A stretch of 37,094 bases of DNA. It comes from an uncultured Opitutia bacterium. Its GTDB lineage: Bacteria; Verrucomicrobiota; Verrucomicrobiia; Opitutales; UBA953. The translations under genes and the position numbers were made by a program. Within the stretch, counting starts at the first letter, position 1. Each line of letters begins with the position of its first letter. The stretch lies in NCBI GenBank assembly GCA_903909465.1, contig CAIVVQ010000023.1, forward strand, positions 1 through 37,094, in the 5' to 3' direction. This document shows positions 17,666-26,172 of the stretch, piece after piece. A model generated the notes under the pieces. The model ran no database searches, was not told the DNA's origin, and worked only from the letters and a program-made list of their open reading frames with translations.

Positions 17666-20221
17666 ATGGATAAGGACAAAAACAATAATTTCACGCCCCG
17701 CGCCCGTAAGGTCGTTGAGCTCGCCCGAGCCGAAGCTCGTCGCTTTAACCACAATTACGTGGGGACGGAGCATATCTTGCTTGGGCTGATCAAGCTCGGG
17801 GAGGGTGTAGCCGTGAATGTTTTGGGTCGCATGGGGCTCGACTTAAAAACTGTCCGTGCGGCGGTTGAGAAGCAAGTGGGTCCCGGACCCGAAGAAGCCA
17901 AGGTGCCTGATTCCATTCCGCTGACACCTCGCGTGCAGAAGGTGATGGCTCACGCTGTGACTGAAGCGCGCAGCTTGGGTCACGCGTATGTGGGTACTGA
18001 ACATATTTTGTTGGGCCTCCTAAAGGAAGGCGAAGGCGTCGCAGCGCGCGTGTTGCAAAACTTAGACGTCGACCTCGAGCGCTGTCGCAAAGAAATTTTG
18101 GCGGACATCGATCCAGCGGCCAGTGCTGAGAGCGAAAGCAAAGCTTCGGGCGATGAACCCTCGGCGAATAGCGAAGAAGGCAATAGTGACGACGCGCCTC
18201 CTCCTTCGCGTAAGTCCGAAGAAAGCAGCCGCCCCGGTCGCGGCGAGCGCTTGTCCTTACTCAAAACTTTCGGACGTGATTTAACCGAGTTAGCCAAGGC
18301 GGGCGAATTGGATCCCGTCATCGGACGCAAAGAAGAAATCCGCCGCGTGGTTCAGATCTTATGCCGACGCACCAAGAATAACCCCGTCCTCATTGGTGAA
18401 GCGGGTGTGGGTAAGACTGCGATTGTGGAAGGCCTGGCACAGGAAATCGCTTCGGGTATTGTCCCTGAAATTTTATTGGACCGTAAAGTAATCACCTTGG
18501 ATTTGGCCCTCATGGTCGCTGGTACGAAATACCGCGGTCAGTTTGAAGAACGCATTAAGGGGATCATGGACGAAATTAAGCGCGCCAAGAACGTCATCCT
18601 CTTCATCGATGAAATGCATACCATCGTTGGTGCTGGTGCGGCCGAAGGTGCGATGGACGCTTCAAATATTTTAAAGCCCGCACTCTCGCGCGGCGAAATT
18701 CAATGTATCGGTGCGACTACTCTGTCGGAGTACCGTAAGCACATTGAAAAAGACGCCGCCTTGGAACGTCGTTTCCAATCGGTCAAAATCGATGACCCAT
18801 CGCCCGAAGATGCCATTTTAATTCTGCGCGGTATTCGTCATAAGTATGAAGACCACCACAAGTGTGAATACACTGATGCCGCTATTGAAGCCGCCGTGCG
18901 CTTGTCGCACCGCTACATTACCGCACGTCACTTACCCGATAAGGCCATCGATGTGATGGATGAAGCGGGTGCTCGTGCCCGTATTCGTTCGCTGAACTTG
19001 CCACCTGAGCTCGATAAAGCGCAGGCGGACATTGATGCCGTGGTTCTGCAAAAAGAAGAGGCCTCGCGTCACCAAAAGTTTGAAGAAGCCGCTAACCTGC
19101 GCGACCAAGAGAAGAAAATGCGCGCGAAGCGCGAGAAGTTGCTCGAAGAGTGGCGCAAGAAGCGCGACGAGAAGAAGATCGTCGTCGGAGAAGAAGAGAT
19201 GCTACACATCGTGGCAGATTGGACCGGCGTGCCTTTGAATCGGATGGAGAAGAAGGAAACCCAGAAACTTCTGGATCTCGAAAAAGACCTGCAGGGCAGC
19301 GTCATCGGTCAGGAACGCGCTTGCGAAGTTGTGGCCCGCGCCTTGCGTCGTTCGCGCGCAGACCTCAAGGATCCTCGTCGCCCCATTGGCTCATTCCTTT
19401 TCCTTGGCCCCACCGGCGTCGGCAAGACGCTCTTGGCGCGTACGCTTGCAGAACGCATGTTCGGCGAGAAGGAAGCGGTTATCCAAATCGACATGTCGGA
19501 GTACATGGAGAAATTTACGGTGTCCCGTTTGATTGGTTCGCCTCCCGGTTATGTGGGCCACGACGAAGGCGGTCAGCTCACCGAGCTCGTCCGTCGCAAG
19601 CCTTACTCGGTGGTCCTGTTCGATGAAATCGAAAAAGCGCACCCCGATGTGATTCAACTGCTTTTACAGGCCTTGGAAGACGGTCGTTTGACTGACTCCT
19701 TGGGTCGCGTGGTCGACTTCCGGAACACGATTATCATCATGACTTCCAACGTTGGGGCCGATGTGTTGCAGCGTAATAACTCGGTCGGCTTTGATGTCGG
19801 CGTAGATTCGACGCGTGATTACGAAAAACTCAAGGAGCGCATCATGGATGAAACCAAACGTGCCTTTAAGCCTGAGTTTTTAAATCGCTTAACCGATATC
19901 GTGATCTTCCAACAGCTGGCGAAGGTGCACATGACCAAGATCGTGGACATCGAAGTCGAAGCCGTGGCAAAACGCTTATTGAACCTTGGGGTCAAACTCG
20001 TGGTCAATGAAGCCGCCCGTGGTTACCTCGTTGATAATGGTTGGGACGAAAAGTATGGCGCCCGCCCTTTACGTCGCGCGGTCGAACGCTTGCTCGAGGA
20101 TCCTTTGGCCGAATCGATTCTACGTAACGATTACAATAAGGAAGAGCCCGTCATTGTTTCAGTCGGAGAAAAAGGTCTGGTGTTCACGCAAAAGAAATCG
20201 GGCGCAGATACCGGTGCTTAA
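17666..20221 (+). CDS. clpC: ATP-dependent Clp protease ATP-binding subunit ClpC
   Basis: AAA+ unfoldase that delivers substrates to ClpP. Two N-terminal Clp repeats (about 9-80 and 86-150) each contain GTEH; Glu35 and Glu112 correspond to Glu32 and Glu106 that bind phosphoarginine in Bacillus ClpC. A charged linker follows (about 152-192), then AAA-1 (GEAGVGKT, about 244), a UVR-containing middle domain ([22 protein letters not shown], about 455-485) and AAA-2 (GPTGVGKT, about 581), then the C-terminal domain. The UVR middle domain and 851 aa favour ClpC over ClpA or ClpB. It lies 4 kb from mcsA-mcsB, which make and recruit the phosphoarginine tag. Three bases separate its stop from the DUF423 gene. 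Confidence 0.95.
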   Translation: MDKDKNNNFTPRARKVVELARAEARRFNHNYVGTEHILLGLIKLGEGVAVNVLGRMGLDLKTVRAAVEKQVGPGPEEAKVPDSIPLTPRVQKVMAHAVTEARSLGHAYVGTEHILLGLLKEGEGVAARVLQNLDVDLERCRKEILADIDPAASAESESKASGDEPSANSEEGNSDDAPPPSRKSEESSRPGRGERLSLLKTFGRDLTELAKAGELDPVIGRKEEIRRVVQILCRRTKNNPVLIGEAGVGKTAIVEGLAQEIASGIVPEILLDRKVITLDLALMVAGTKYRGQFEERIKGIMDEIKRAKNVILFIDEMHTIVGAGAAEGAMDASNILKPALSRGEIQCIGATTLSEYRKHIEKDAALERRFQSVKIDDPSPEDAILILRGIRHKYEDHHKCEYTDAAIEAAVRLSHRYITARHLPDKAIDVMDEAGARARIRSLNLPPELDKAQADIDAVVLQKEEASRHQKFEEAANLRDQEKKMRAKREKLLEEWRKKRDEKKIVVGEEEMLHIVADWTGVPLNRMEKKETQKLLDLEKDLQGSVIGQERACEVVARALRRSRADLKDPRRPIGSFLFLGPTGVGKTLLARTLAERMFGEKEAVIQIDMSEYMEKFTVSRLIGSPPGYVGHDEGGQLTELVRRKPYSVVLFDEIEKAHPDVIQLLLQALEDGRLTDSLGRVVDFRNTIIIMTSNVGADVLQRNNSVGFDVGVDSTRDYEKLKERIMDETKRAFKPEFLNRLTDIVIFQQLAKVHMTKIVDIEVEAVAKRLLNLGVKLVVNEAARGYLVDNGWDEKYGARPLRRAVERLLEDPLAESILRNDYNKEEPVIVSVGEKGLVFTQKKSGADTGA

Positions 20222-20224
20222 GCG

Positions 20225-20572
20225 GTGAACCCACGTTTGATTACCTCTGGGCTACTCGGGGCGACTGCTGTCGCCCTGGGTGCCTTTGGTGCGCATGCCT
20301 TGAAGGCCCAATTAAATTCGATTCCCGAGGCCTTGGCCTGGTGGAATACGGCCACCTTTTATTTATTGATTCACGCGGTTGCGGTTGGCGCAATTGCGCA
20401 AAGCGGACGTTGGTCAGTAATTTTCTGGTCCGTCGGCACCGTGATTTTTAGTGCCACGCTTTATGCGATGGCACTCGGTGCCCCGCGTTGGTTGGGCGCG
20501 ATTACACCTATCGGTGGTGCAATGTTAATTCTCGGATGGCTGACCCTTGTGGTCAGTGGCCTTCGAAAATAA
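20225..20572 (+). CDS. DUF423 family small membrane protein (YgdD/YwdK type)
   Basis: A 115-aa protein with four predicted transmembrane helices: LITSGLLGATAVALGAFGAHAL, WWNTATFYLLIHAVAVGAIA, VIFWSVGTVIFSATLYAMAL, and ITPIGGAMLILGWLTLVV. The GAFGAHALK signature and the tail PIGG.. are characteristic of DUF423. No biochemical function is established. It starts with GTG three bases after the clpC stop and is probably translated from the clpC transcript. It ends flush against the stop of the convergent PEP-CTERM protease gene. Confidence 0.9.
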   Translation: MNPRLITSGLLGATAVALGAFGAHALKAQLNSIPEALAWWNTATFYLLIHAVAVGAIAQSGRWSVIFWSVGTVIFSATLYAMALGAPRWLGAITPIGGAMLILGWLTLVVSGLRK

Positions 20573-21607
20573 TTATTGGGCGACTCGACGGCGGCGACGA
20601 GCCACGGCAGCAATCAAAGCGGCCATGCCAATTCCGATGCCGTAAGTGGAGGGCTCGGGAATACTGGTGAGCGACCAACCTAAAGCGTCCATTACCTTCA
20701 GGTCGTTGGAGCTGATATTTAACTGCTCACCGTATGTGGCGGTTGGATCCATGATGCCAAGGCTTAGATTGTCTTTGAAGTGAGAGGCCTGTTCGCCGTC
20801 GCCGAGACTGACGCCGGTCGACATCGCGAGTGTGGTATCGCCGATACGAAGGTATTTTGCGACTGGTCCGGCTGAAACATCCTGAATCCCCAATGCACTA
20901 CTGGTGGTCGAGTAGCGCATGAAATCAAGGGGCATACTCAAGAAATCTGCTGCGTCCCCTGAGTAGAAGTCGATCAAATCAACGATGGAGTTGAAACCCA
21001 GGGCGTGACCGATTTCGTGGGTGGCCACACCGATGAAATCCATCTGGTTATAGCTGATGCCGTTGGCGCGATTATAATCAAACGAGAAGGACGAATTAAA
21101 TTCAATAAGGGCATCGATAGCGCTATAGTTTGCGGGTAGGAGTCCGAGGGCCTTGGCGTTGCCGCCCGTGAGGTAGACTTGTGACTCAGTGTCGATCCAC
21201 GTTGCATAATAATCATTACCCGGCGTGTCGTTCGTCTGGTTGATCAGTCGCGAGTAAGTGGAACCTGCGGGCAATGTATTTAAAAAAGCATAGTCCGTTC
21301 CGCTGCTTGCGTGGGTGGTGATGGATTGGCGAAAGTCACTGTAACTCGCCGAGTAATACGATGAACCCGACTGGCCAATTATGTCGGTCTGGCCCGTCCC
21401 AAAGTCACGCATTCCGACTCGGATGTTGAGGGTGACGGGAGTGCGAATCTCACTTTGCCAAAGCGAGGCAGCTGATAGAAAGCCTTGGCGGGCCTGAGCG
21501 GAAAGTGGATTCGCTAAATCTTCATAGAATTGAATCGTTAGGGCGTTGGCGGGGATGATCCCTAAACCAAAGGCACAACTTAGGAAGAAATGGCGGGGCA
21601 GGCCCAT
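20573..21607 (-). CDS. Secreted zinc metalloprotease-like protein with PEP-CTERM anchor
   Basis: Exported putative metzincin-like protease. I chose ATG 21607 over the tracked TTG 21649 because it starts directly with a signal peptide (LPRHFFLSCAFGLGIIPANA). The zinc motif is HEIGHALGF (His197), matching HExxHxxGF/H. The C terminus is a PEP-CTERM sorting signal: PEPS motif, a hydrophobic helix (YGIGIGMAALIAAVA) and an Arg cluster (RRRRR). That predicts removal and anchoring or release by an exosortase encoded elsewhere. It resembles the NF038122-type PEP-CTERM metalloproteases as I recall them. 344 aa; substrate unknown. It is monocistronic and convergent, end to end, with the DUF423 gene. Confidence 0.88.
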   Translation of the reverse strand: MGLPRHFFLSCAFGLGIIPANALTIQFYEDLANPLSAQARQGFLSAASLWQSEIRTPVTLNIRVGMRDFGTGQTDIIGQSGSSYYSASYSDFRQSITTHASSGTDYAFLNTLPAGSTYSRLINQTNDTPGNDYYATWIDTESQVYLTGGNAKALGLLPANYSAIDALIEFNSSFSFDYNRANGISYNQMDFIGVATHEIGHALGFNSIVDLIDFYSGDAADFLSMPLDFMRYSTTSSALGIQDVSAGPVAKYLRIGDTTLAMSTGVSLGDGEQASHFKDNLSLGIMDPTATYGEQLNISSNDLKVMDALGWSLTSIPEPSTYGIGIGMAALIAAVARRRRRVAQ

Positions 21608-21678
21608 GCCTTCTCTCTCTATATTTTTAATATGATTTGCCAACCCCAAAAACTCCCAGTGTGAGGGCAGGCGGAAGC

Positions 21679-22374
21679 TTATTCAAACGCAGGAATGATG
21701 CCGTCTTTTTCTAATTTGAGAAATAATTCACGGCCGAACCACGCATCGTTGGCGGCGTACTTAATTTGTTCCTTCGAGAGCGGCCGCTCCCAGTGCGAAG
21801 TTTGCACCTTTTTCGACTTCTTCATTTGCAAGCCGAGGTAGTGCGCGGCGAGTGCGCGGAGGCCGGTGTTTTCCACGCCGGCCTTGCGGGTGAAGTCGGA
21901 AATATCGATGAAGCTTGGAGCGTCGAACGGGGCGCGTTCTTGGAGGTGGCGCACGTCATCACGAACGGCGACGCCGACTTTGGCTTTCTTGGGGTGACAG
22001 AGTAAAGGGAAGGCGATTGGCACACCGCCGCATTCATCGAGGCGGAAAACAAAAATCCGATCTTCACCGGCGAGTTGTAGGATCGATGGAAGGTAGGTGA
22101 CGCCGCGCGTGTGCGAGGGGCGCGTTTCGGTGTCGAAGCCAACGACGCGTTCTTTGTATAAGTGGTGAATTGCTTTCTCGGCGTCCTTTTCACTCTCAAT
22201 CAACTCAATCGGTCCGTCCCACTGGCCCACGGGCAAAGTCTCGATAAAATCTTTCTCGATGCGCAGGCCCCGGTTTGGTTGCAGGCTGAAGGTCCCCTCC
22301 TCGGGGGTGTCGGCTGACTCGTCCACAAAACGAAGGAAAGGGCTCGGCGTGGCATGGCAATCAGAGAGTCGCAA
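21679..22374 (-). CDS. DEDDy 3'-5' exonuclease (RNase D / WRN-like)
   Basis: Stand-alone 3'-5' exonuclease domain. The metal ligands are visible: GFDTET (Asp81, Glu83), VAVRDD (Asp140), and YAANDAW (Tyr206, Asp210), giving the DEDDy pattern. It lacks the HRDC domain of full RNase D and resembles the compact WRN-exonuclease-like proteins of many bacteria. It could act on RNA or DNA. The start is unsure: the tracked start at 22374 is TTG, there is no upstream ATG in frame, and GTG at 22326 is an alternative. It is divergent from tRNA-Ala. Confidence 0.85.
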   Translation of the reverse strand: MRLSDCHATPSPFLRFVDESADTPEEGTFSLQPNRGLRIEKDFIETLPVGQWDGPIELIESEKDAEKAIHHLYKERVVGFDTETRPSHTRGVTYLPSILQLAGEDRIFVFRLDECGGVPIAFPLLCHPKKAKVGVAVRDDVRHLQERAPFDAPSFIDISDFTRKAGVENTGLRALAAHYLGLQMKKSKKVQTSHWERPLSKEQIKYAANDAWFGRELFLKLEKDGIIPAFE

Positions 22375-22435
22375 TGTTGGGAAAAAAGCGTTGACCGTGC
22401 CAAGGGGGGCACCTTTCTTAACCTTTCGGTTTTAT

Positions 22436-22511
<76 letters not shown>

Positions 22512-22519
22512 TTTAATTC

Positions 22520-22550
22520 GGTCACCTTTTCGCGAAGGTGGCCTTATTTT
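22520..22550 (+). terminator. Intrinsic terminator after tRNA-Ala
   Basis: GGTCACCTT pairs with AAGGTGGCC (one wobble) around TTCGCG and is followed by TTATTTT. It begins nine bases after the tRNA CCA end. Confidence 0.75.
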
Positions 22551-22559
22551 ATATTATAA

Positions 22560-22587
22560 ATAAAAAGGCCACCCGAGTGGGGTGGCC
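22560..22587 (-). terminator. Intrinsic terminator after the acyl carrier protein gene
   Basis: Read on the minus strand, GGCCACCC pairs perfectly with GGGTGGCC around a 5-base loop and is followed by TTTTTATTTAT. It lies 22 bases past the acp stop. Its GGCCACC arm is also complementary to the GGTGGCC arm of the neighbouring tRNA terminator. Confidence 0.8.
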
Positions 22588-22608
22588 GAGGTCGGGCAGG
22601 GCAGCCGT

Positions 22609-22869
22609 TTACTTGGCGGCTTTGGCCAGGAACTTGGGGAGCAAGTAGTTGGCGCAGGACTCGAGCGAGGCCAGTTGCACGTAATCGGCTTCGGGGACTT
22701 CAATGCCGTACTTCTTGCGGAGCTCCATGACGATATCGAGGAAGTCCATCGAATCGAGCGAGAGCTGATCGCGGAGGCGAACCTCGGCTTTAACCGTCGT
22801 CAAATCTTCGTCGGGAGCGATGTCAGAGATGATATCGAGAACGATCTGTTTAATGTCTTCCTTCGTCAT
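22609..22869 (-). CDS. Acyl carrier protein (specialised type)
   Basis: An 86-aa acyl carrier protein. The phosphopantetheine serine is Ser40 in LSLDSMDFLD. The segment after it (IVMELRKKYGIEVPEADYVQLASLESCANYL) is more like the 'DSMDFL..EVPEADY' accessory ACPs than the housekeeping AcpP of fatty-acid synthesis, which usually reads DSLD. That placement is from memory. The next gene upstream on the same strand is a beta-ketoacyl synthase, 33 bases away, so the two very likely act together. No fabD, fabG or acpS is nearby. It ends in a good terminator. Confidence 0.9.
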   Translation of the reverse strand: MTKEDIKQIVLDIISDIAPDEDLTTVKAEVRLRDQLSLDSMDFLDIVMELRKKYGIEVPEADYVQLASLESCANYLLPKFLAKAAK

Positions 22870-22902
22870 GTGCGTGGGTTTGTTTCAAACATCCTAGCCC
22901 GT

Positions 22903-24144
22903 TCAGGCAACCCCATATTTCTTAACAATGAGGGCGGAGTTGATTCCGAGCATACCAAAGGAATTGTTTAAAATAGCTTTAATGGAGGGGGCCTGGATGG
23001 CTTGGTTGATGACCAGCCCCGGGATGGCACATTCTGGGTCTAATTCATCGATATTAATCGTTGGGTGCACCCAGCCGTCCTCAAAAGAGGGCAAATTGCC
23101 TGCCAACTCGAGGGCGCCCGCAGCTCCCATGCAGTGACCGATAAAGCTCTTGGTGTTGTTAACATGAGTCTGCGGGCAGCCCTCGAAGACCTCCCTCAGG
23201 GCGATGCATTCCTGGATGTCTCCCATGGCCGTGGCGGTCGCATGGGTGGAAACGATGTGGATGTCCTGGGGCTTCATCCCGGCGCGCTTTAGGGCCAGGC
23301 GGACGCACTCGGCTTGGCGTTCTGGGTTGGGGAGGACGGCGTCGGTGGCGTCCGAGTTGATGCACCAGCCAGCAATTTCGGCGATGATGCGTGCGCCGCG
23401 GGCTTGAGCGTCCTCAAGACGTTCCAAGGTGTAGATGGCGCCGCCTTCAGAAATTACGATGCCGTTGCGATTCTTGTCGAACGGACGAGAGGCCTTGGTG
23501 GGGTCGACGTGTGCGCCCAGTGCGCCTTGATTTTTGAAGCCGGCGAAAATCCCGAAAGTGTGAATCGACTCCGAAACGCCGCCTGCAAATGCGAAATCGA
23601 CTTCGCCCAGTTGCAACATTTGGGCAGCTTGAATCAGTCCGGCGTTACCAGCGGCACAGGCCGCACCGATTGTGTAATGCGGTCCCGTGATGCCCATGTT
23701 CATCGTCACTTCACCTGCAGGATTATTGGCGACGGTGCGCGGGTTGTGGTGGTGCGTCCAATATTTCGTGTCGTTACCGAATTGAGAAATATTATGAATT
23801 TCGTTTTCGGTTTCCACGTTACCGTGTTCGGTGATGCCGAGGTAAACGCCGACGCGCGATTTGTCCGCTGTCTCCCAATTCAATCCCGAATCAGCGAGGG
23901 CTTCGCGGGCGCAATAAATCGAAATGGATCCAACGCGCGTGCCGTTGCGAATCTCTTTTCGCTTCTGCCACTTGGTGGCGTCGAAATCACAAACCCCAGC
24001 CGGGTGGCGGCCCATGTGGCGGACGTCGATTTCGGCAATGCGGGCTTTGCCAGCCAAGAGGTTGGCACGGAACTCAGACAGGGAGTTGCCGTTGGGGGCG
24101 GTGAGGCCTATCCCAGTGATGACAATGCGTGACTTGGAGGACAT
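22903..24144 (-). CDS. Beta-ketoacyl-ACP synthase family protein (KAS II/FabF-like)
   Basis: Decarboxylating Claisen-condensing enzyme that elongates acyl-ACP. The tracked ORF starts at 24285, but ATG 24144 (MSSKSRIVITGIGLTAPNG) gives the usual N terminus and 413 aa. Catalytic residues are Cys163 (GAACAAGNAG), His301 (STHATATAMGD), Lys332 and His337 (NTKSFIGHCMGAAGA). The C-terminal gate motif, normally NSFGFGGTN in FabF, reads NSFGMLGIN (394-402), so the gating phenylalanine appears replaced. With the adjacent accessory-type ACP this suggests a specialised acyl product rather than bulk fatty acids. It is divergent from mcsA. Confidence 0.92.
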   Translation of the reverse strand: MSSKSRIVITGIGLTAPNGNSLSEFRANLLAGKARIAEIDVRHMGRHPAGVCDFDATKWQKRKEIRNGTRVGSISIYCAREALADSGLNWETADKSRVGVYLGITEHGNVETENEIHNISQFGNDTKYWTHHHNPRTVANNPAGEVTMNMGITGPHYTIGAACAAGNAGLIQAAQMLQLGEVDFAFAGGVSESIHTFGIFAGFKNQGALGAHVDPTKASRPFDKNRNGIVISEGGAIYTLERLEDAQARGARIIAEIAGWCINSDATDAVLPNPERQAECVRLALKRAGMKPQDIHIVSTHATATAMGDIQECIALREVFEGCPQTHVNNTKSFIGHCMGAAGALELAGNLPSFEDGWVHPTINIDELDPECAIPGLVINQAIQAPSIKAILNNSFGMLGINSALIVKKYGVA

Positions 24145-24228
24145 CGGACAGGCTTCCATCAAGTGATGGCAGGGGGTGATGTCAAACCCGCCTCCCGCTT
24201 CCCCTTGCCAATCATGCAACTCCTCATT

Positions 24229-24237
24229 TGCTAATCT
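24229..24237 (+). promoter_or_regulatory. Candidate extended -10 for mcsA
   Basis: TGCTAATCT fits the extended -10 form TGnTAnnnT and lies only four bases before the mcsA ATG at 24242, so transcription would begin at or beside the start codon. TTGCCA upstream (24205-24210) is 21 bases away, too far for a normal -35. Low certainty. Confidence 0.3.
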
Positions 24238-24241
24238 ATGC

Positions 24242-24724
24242 ATGTCCAAGCCGCTCCAGTGCTCCGTTTGCGACGCAGTCGCCACGGTTCACCTTACCCA
24301 AATCACCCAAGGCAAGGTGAACAAGGTTCACTACTGTGAAGCCTGTGCCAACAAGGGCGGGGCGGGGGATGCAGCGGTTTTCCAGTTAGCGGATGCGGTC
24401 ACGGCGGCGACAGTGGCCCCGGCGATCGTCTGCCCGACTTGTCAGTTCAGCGATGTCGACTTCCGTCGGTCGGGTCGCTTGGGCTGTCCGGATTGCTGGC
24501 CAGTATTTCTCGATGCTTTGGATGGCTTGCTGACGAAAGTGCAGCACCAAGTGCAACACATTGGCCGAGCCCCGACCGGTGCTTTAGCCGTCGGACAAAT
24601 TCGTCACCGCTTACAATTAGCCCAAGTGGAAATCGCTAAGGCAATTGCCGCCGAGGATTATGAAGTGGCCGCTCGCTTGCGCGACGAAATCACCCAGCTC
24701 TCGGCTCAACTACCAACCGAATAA
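24242..24724 (+). CDS. mcsA: McsA-like zinc-finger UVR protein, activator of arginine kinase
   Basis: Adaptor/activator of McsB. I moved the start from 24176 to ATG 24242 (MSKPLQCSVC), since the N-terminal zinc motif belongs at the N terminus; this gives 160 aa. Two treble-clef-like pairs are seen: C7-C10 with C32-C35 (CSVC...YCEAC) and C64-C67 with C82-C85 (CPTC...CPDC). A C-terminal UVR motif (LQLAQVEIAKAIAAEDYEVAARLRDEI) is like that in UvrB/UvrC and ClpC. It sits six bases before mcsB, the standard order. No Shine-Dalgarno and no paired CtsR operator is visible. Confidence 0.93.
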   Translation: MSKPLQCSVCDAVATVHLTQITQGKVNKVHYCEACANKGGAGDAAVFQLADAVTAATVAPAIVCPTCQFSDVDFRRSGRLGCPDCWPVFLDALDGLLTKVQHQVQHIGRAPTGALAVGQIRHRLQLAQVEIAKAIAAEDYEVAARLRDEITQLSAQLPTE

Positions 24725-24730
24725 TTTTTT

Positions 24731-25804
24731 ATGTCCGTTCAAGATATCCTCGCCGCTGAAAATGAACTGACCCACATGCTGGGCGCCCAGCAGGCAGTGG
24801 TATTGAGTACTCGCGTACGCTTGGCGCGTAACCTTTCCGGTTTCCCTTTTCCGGGTTGGGCGAAACCAGCGCAGCGTAAAGAAATCGCCAACCGTTGCAT
24901 CGATGCGTTCACCAAGTTGCCGCGTTTTCGCAAGGCCCACGTTTTCAAGATGGGCGACTTGCTGGATATGGAACGTGCGGTGCTCGTCGAACGTCACTTA
25001 GTTTCCAAAGAATTAGCCGCAGGCAAGAGCGGGGCGGCAGTCATCAGTCGCGACCAAACGTGCTCCGTGATGATCAACGAAGAAGATCACATTCGCCTGC
25101 AGGTGGTGAAGGCGGGTTGGCATTTGCGTGGCACTTGGAATATCGCCGAACAACTTGACGAGGCCCTTGGTGCGTCGCTGGGCTTGGCCTTTTCGGATCG
25201 TCTCGGATTTTTAACCGCCTGTCCGACCAATGTTGGCACGGGTTTACGCGCTTCCGCCATGGTGCACTTGCCCGGACTTTGTTTAGGCGGTCACATCGAA
25301 AAAGTTTCACGCGCCCTCAGTCAAGATGGACTCGCCGTACGCGGTTGGCTTGGCGAAGGTACGGAGGCGGCCGGTAATATTTTCCAAATTTCCAATCAGC
25401 AAACCTTAGGGCTTTCGGAAGATGCGATTATGAAACACCTGGGCACGTGGATTAAATCCCTCGTTGAACAGGAATGGAATGCACGCCGCAAATTAGCCGC
25501 TGAAGAGGGTCCACGTTTTGTGGATCGTATTGCGCGCTCCTTGGGCGTGCTACTTTCGGCGCATTTACTGAGCAGTGCCGAATCGATGAACATGCTTTCG
25601 CATTTGCGCATGGCGTGCGACATGGGCTGCTTGCCCGAAGCCAATCGTCACATCATTGATCGCCTCATGATTGAGGGTCAGCCTGCGCACGTGCAGTCGC
25701 GTCGCGGTGAAGAGTTGGATAGCGATGGTCGCGACACGAGGCGCGCAGCTTCGATTCGCGAAGCGCTGTCGGGTTTCCCTGAAGTCGGACCCCCGACGGC
25801 TTAG
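24731..25804 (+). CDS. mcsB: Protein arginine kinase McsB
   Basis: Phosphagen-kinase-like enzyme that phosphorylates arginines on proteins and so marks them for ClpC-ClpP. Nucleotide-binding arginines lie in LSTRVRLARNL (25-35). The catalytic glutamates are in SVMINEEDHIRLQ (Glu117/Glu118), and Cys164 sits in LTACPTNVGTGLRAS, equivalent to the essential cysteine of Bacillus McsB. The C-terminal tail keeps the RDxxRA phosphoarginine-binding motif as RDTRRA (about 334). 357 aa matches the family, and there is no guanidino-specificity loop of a metabolic creatine/arginine kinase. It is co-transcribed with mcsA; its stop overlaps the rbfA stop. Confidence 0.95.
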   Translation: MSVQDILAAENELTHMLGAQQAVVLSTRVRLARNLSGFPFPGWAKPAQRKEIANRCIDAFTKLPRFRKAHVFKMGDLLDMERAVLVERHLVSKELAAGKSGAAVISRDQTCSVMINEEDHIRLQVVKAGWHLRGTWNIAEQLDEALGASLGLAFSDRLGFLTACPTNVGTGLRASAMVHLPGLCLGGHIEKVSRALSQDGLAVRGWLGEGTEAAGNIFQISNQQTLGLSEDAIMKHLGTWIKSLVEQEWNARRKLAAEEGPRFVDRIARSLGVLLSAHLLSSAESMNMLSHLRMACDMGCLPEANRHIIDRLMIEGQPAHVQSRRGEELDSDGRDTRRAASIREALSGFPEVGPPTA

Positions 25805-26169
25805 TCGGCCGAAGTATCTTTTTTAGTGCCGTCTTTGCGCGATAACTCATCGAGCAAAGATTGCACCCGTGCAACGCCGCCGGTGACGTCGTCTTCTGCG
25901 AAGATGAGGTCAGGCGTGTTTTTCATCTGTAAAATTTTTCCGACCGTGGATTTTAATTCCAAGCGCACGCGTTTAAGTAGGGCACGAGCCGCTTTCTTTT
26001 CAACTGGTCCACCGGAAACCGCGTAGCCCACGCGGAGCTGACGGAGGTCGGGCGAAACGGTGGCCTGTGTGATCGTGATGAGTGCCGACTCTGCGCTCCA
26101 GTTGCGACGGAGCGTCATCGAAACTTCACGTTGGACTAATTCAGCGACCCGTAACTGACGTTGCGACAT
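25801..26169 (-). CDS. rbfA: 30S ribosome-binding factor RbfA
   Basis: Assembly factor of the small ribosomal subunit (16S 5' end maturation, cold adaptation). The 122-aa KH-like protein shows RVAELVQREVSMTLRR, ITITQATVSPDLRQLRVGYAVSG and PDLIFAEDD, all typical. It lies three bases after infB in the nusA-infB-rbfA operon. The tail is charged (RKDGTKKDTSAD). Its TAA stop is interlocked with the TAG of convergent mcsB (TTAG). Confidence 0.94.
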   Translation of the reverse strand: MSQRQLRVAELVQREVSMTLRRNWSAESALITITQATVSPDLRQLRVGYAVSGGPVEKKAARALLKRVRLELKSTVGKILQMKNTPDLIFAEDDVTGGVARVQSLLDELSRKDGTKKDTSAD

Positions 26170-26172
26170 GCT

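Noticed and set aside
22397-22413. GTGCC-AAGGGG-GGCAC hairpin upstream of tRNA-Ala as a regulatory RNA
   Set aside because: A five-base stem without a U-tract, probably upstream of the transcription start; not distinguishable from chance.
23314-24132. 272-aa plus-strand ORF opposite the ketosynthase
   Set aside because: Shadow of a confidently identified gene on the other strand, with no recognisable domain and low-complexity composition.
24156-24169. CCATCA-AG-TGATGG inverted repeat between KAS and mcsA as an operator
   Set aside because: Six-base arms with a short spacer occur several times by chance in 37 kb, and it is not placed on a recognisable promoter.
24171-24190. GTCAAA upstream of mcsA as a CtsR operator
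   Set aside because: CtsR sites are tandem GGTCAAA heptads with a 3-bp spacer. Only a single partial copy is present and no ctsR gene is in the window.
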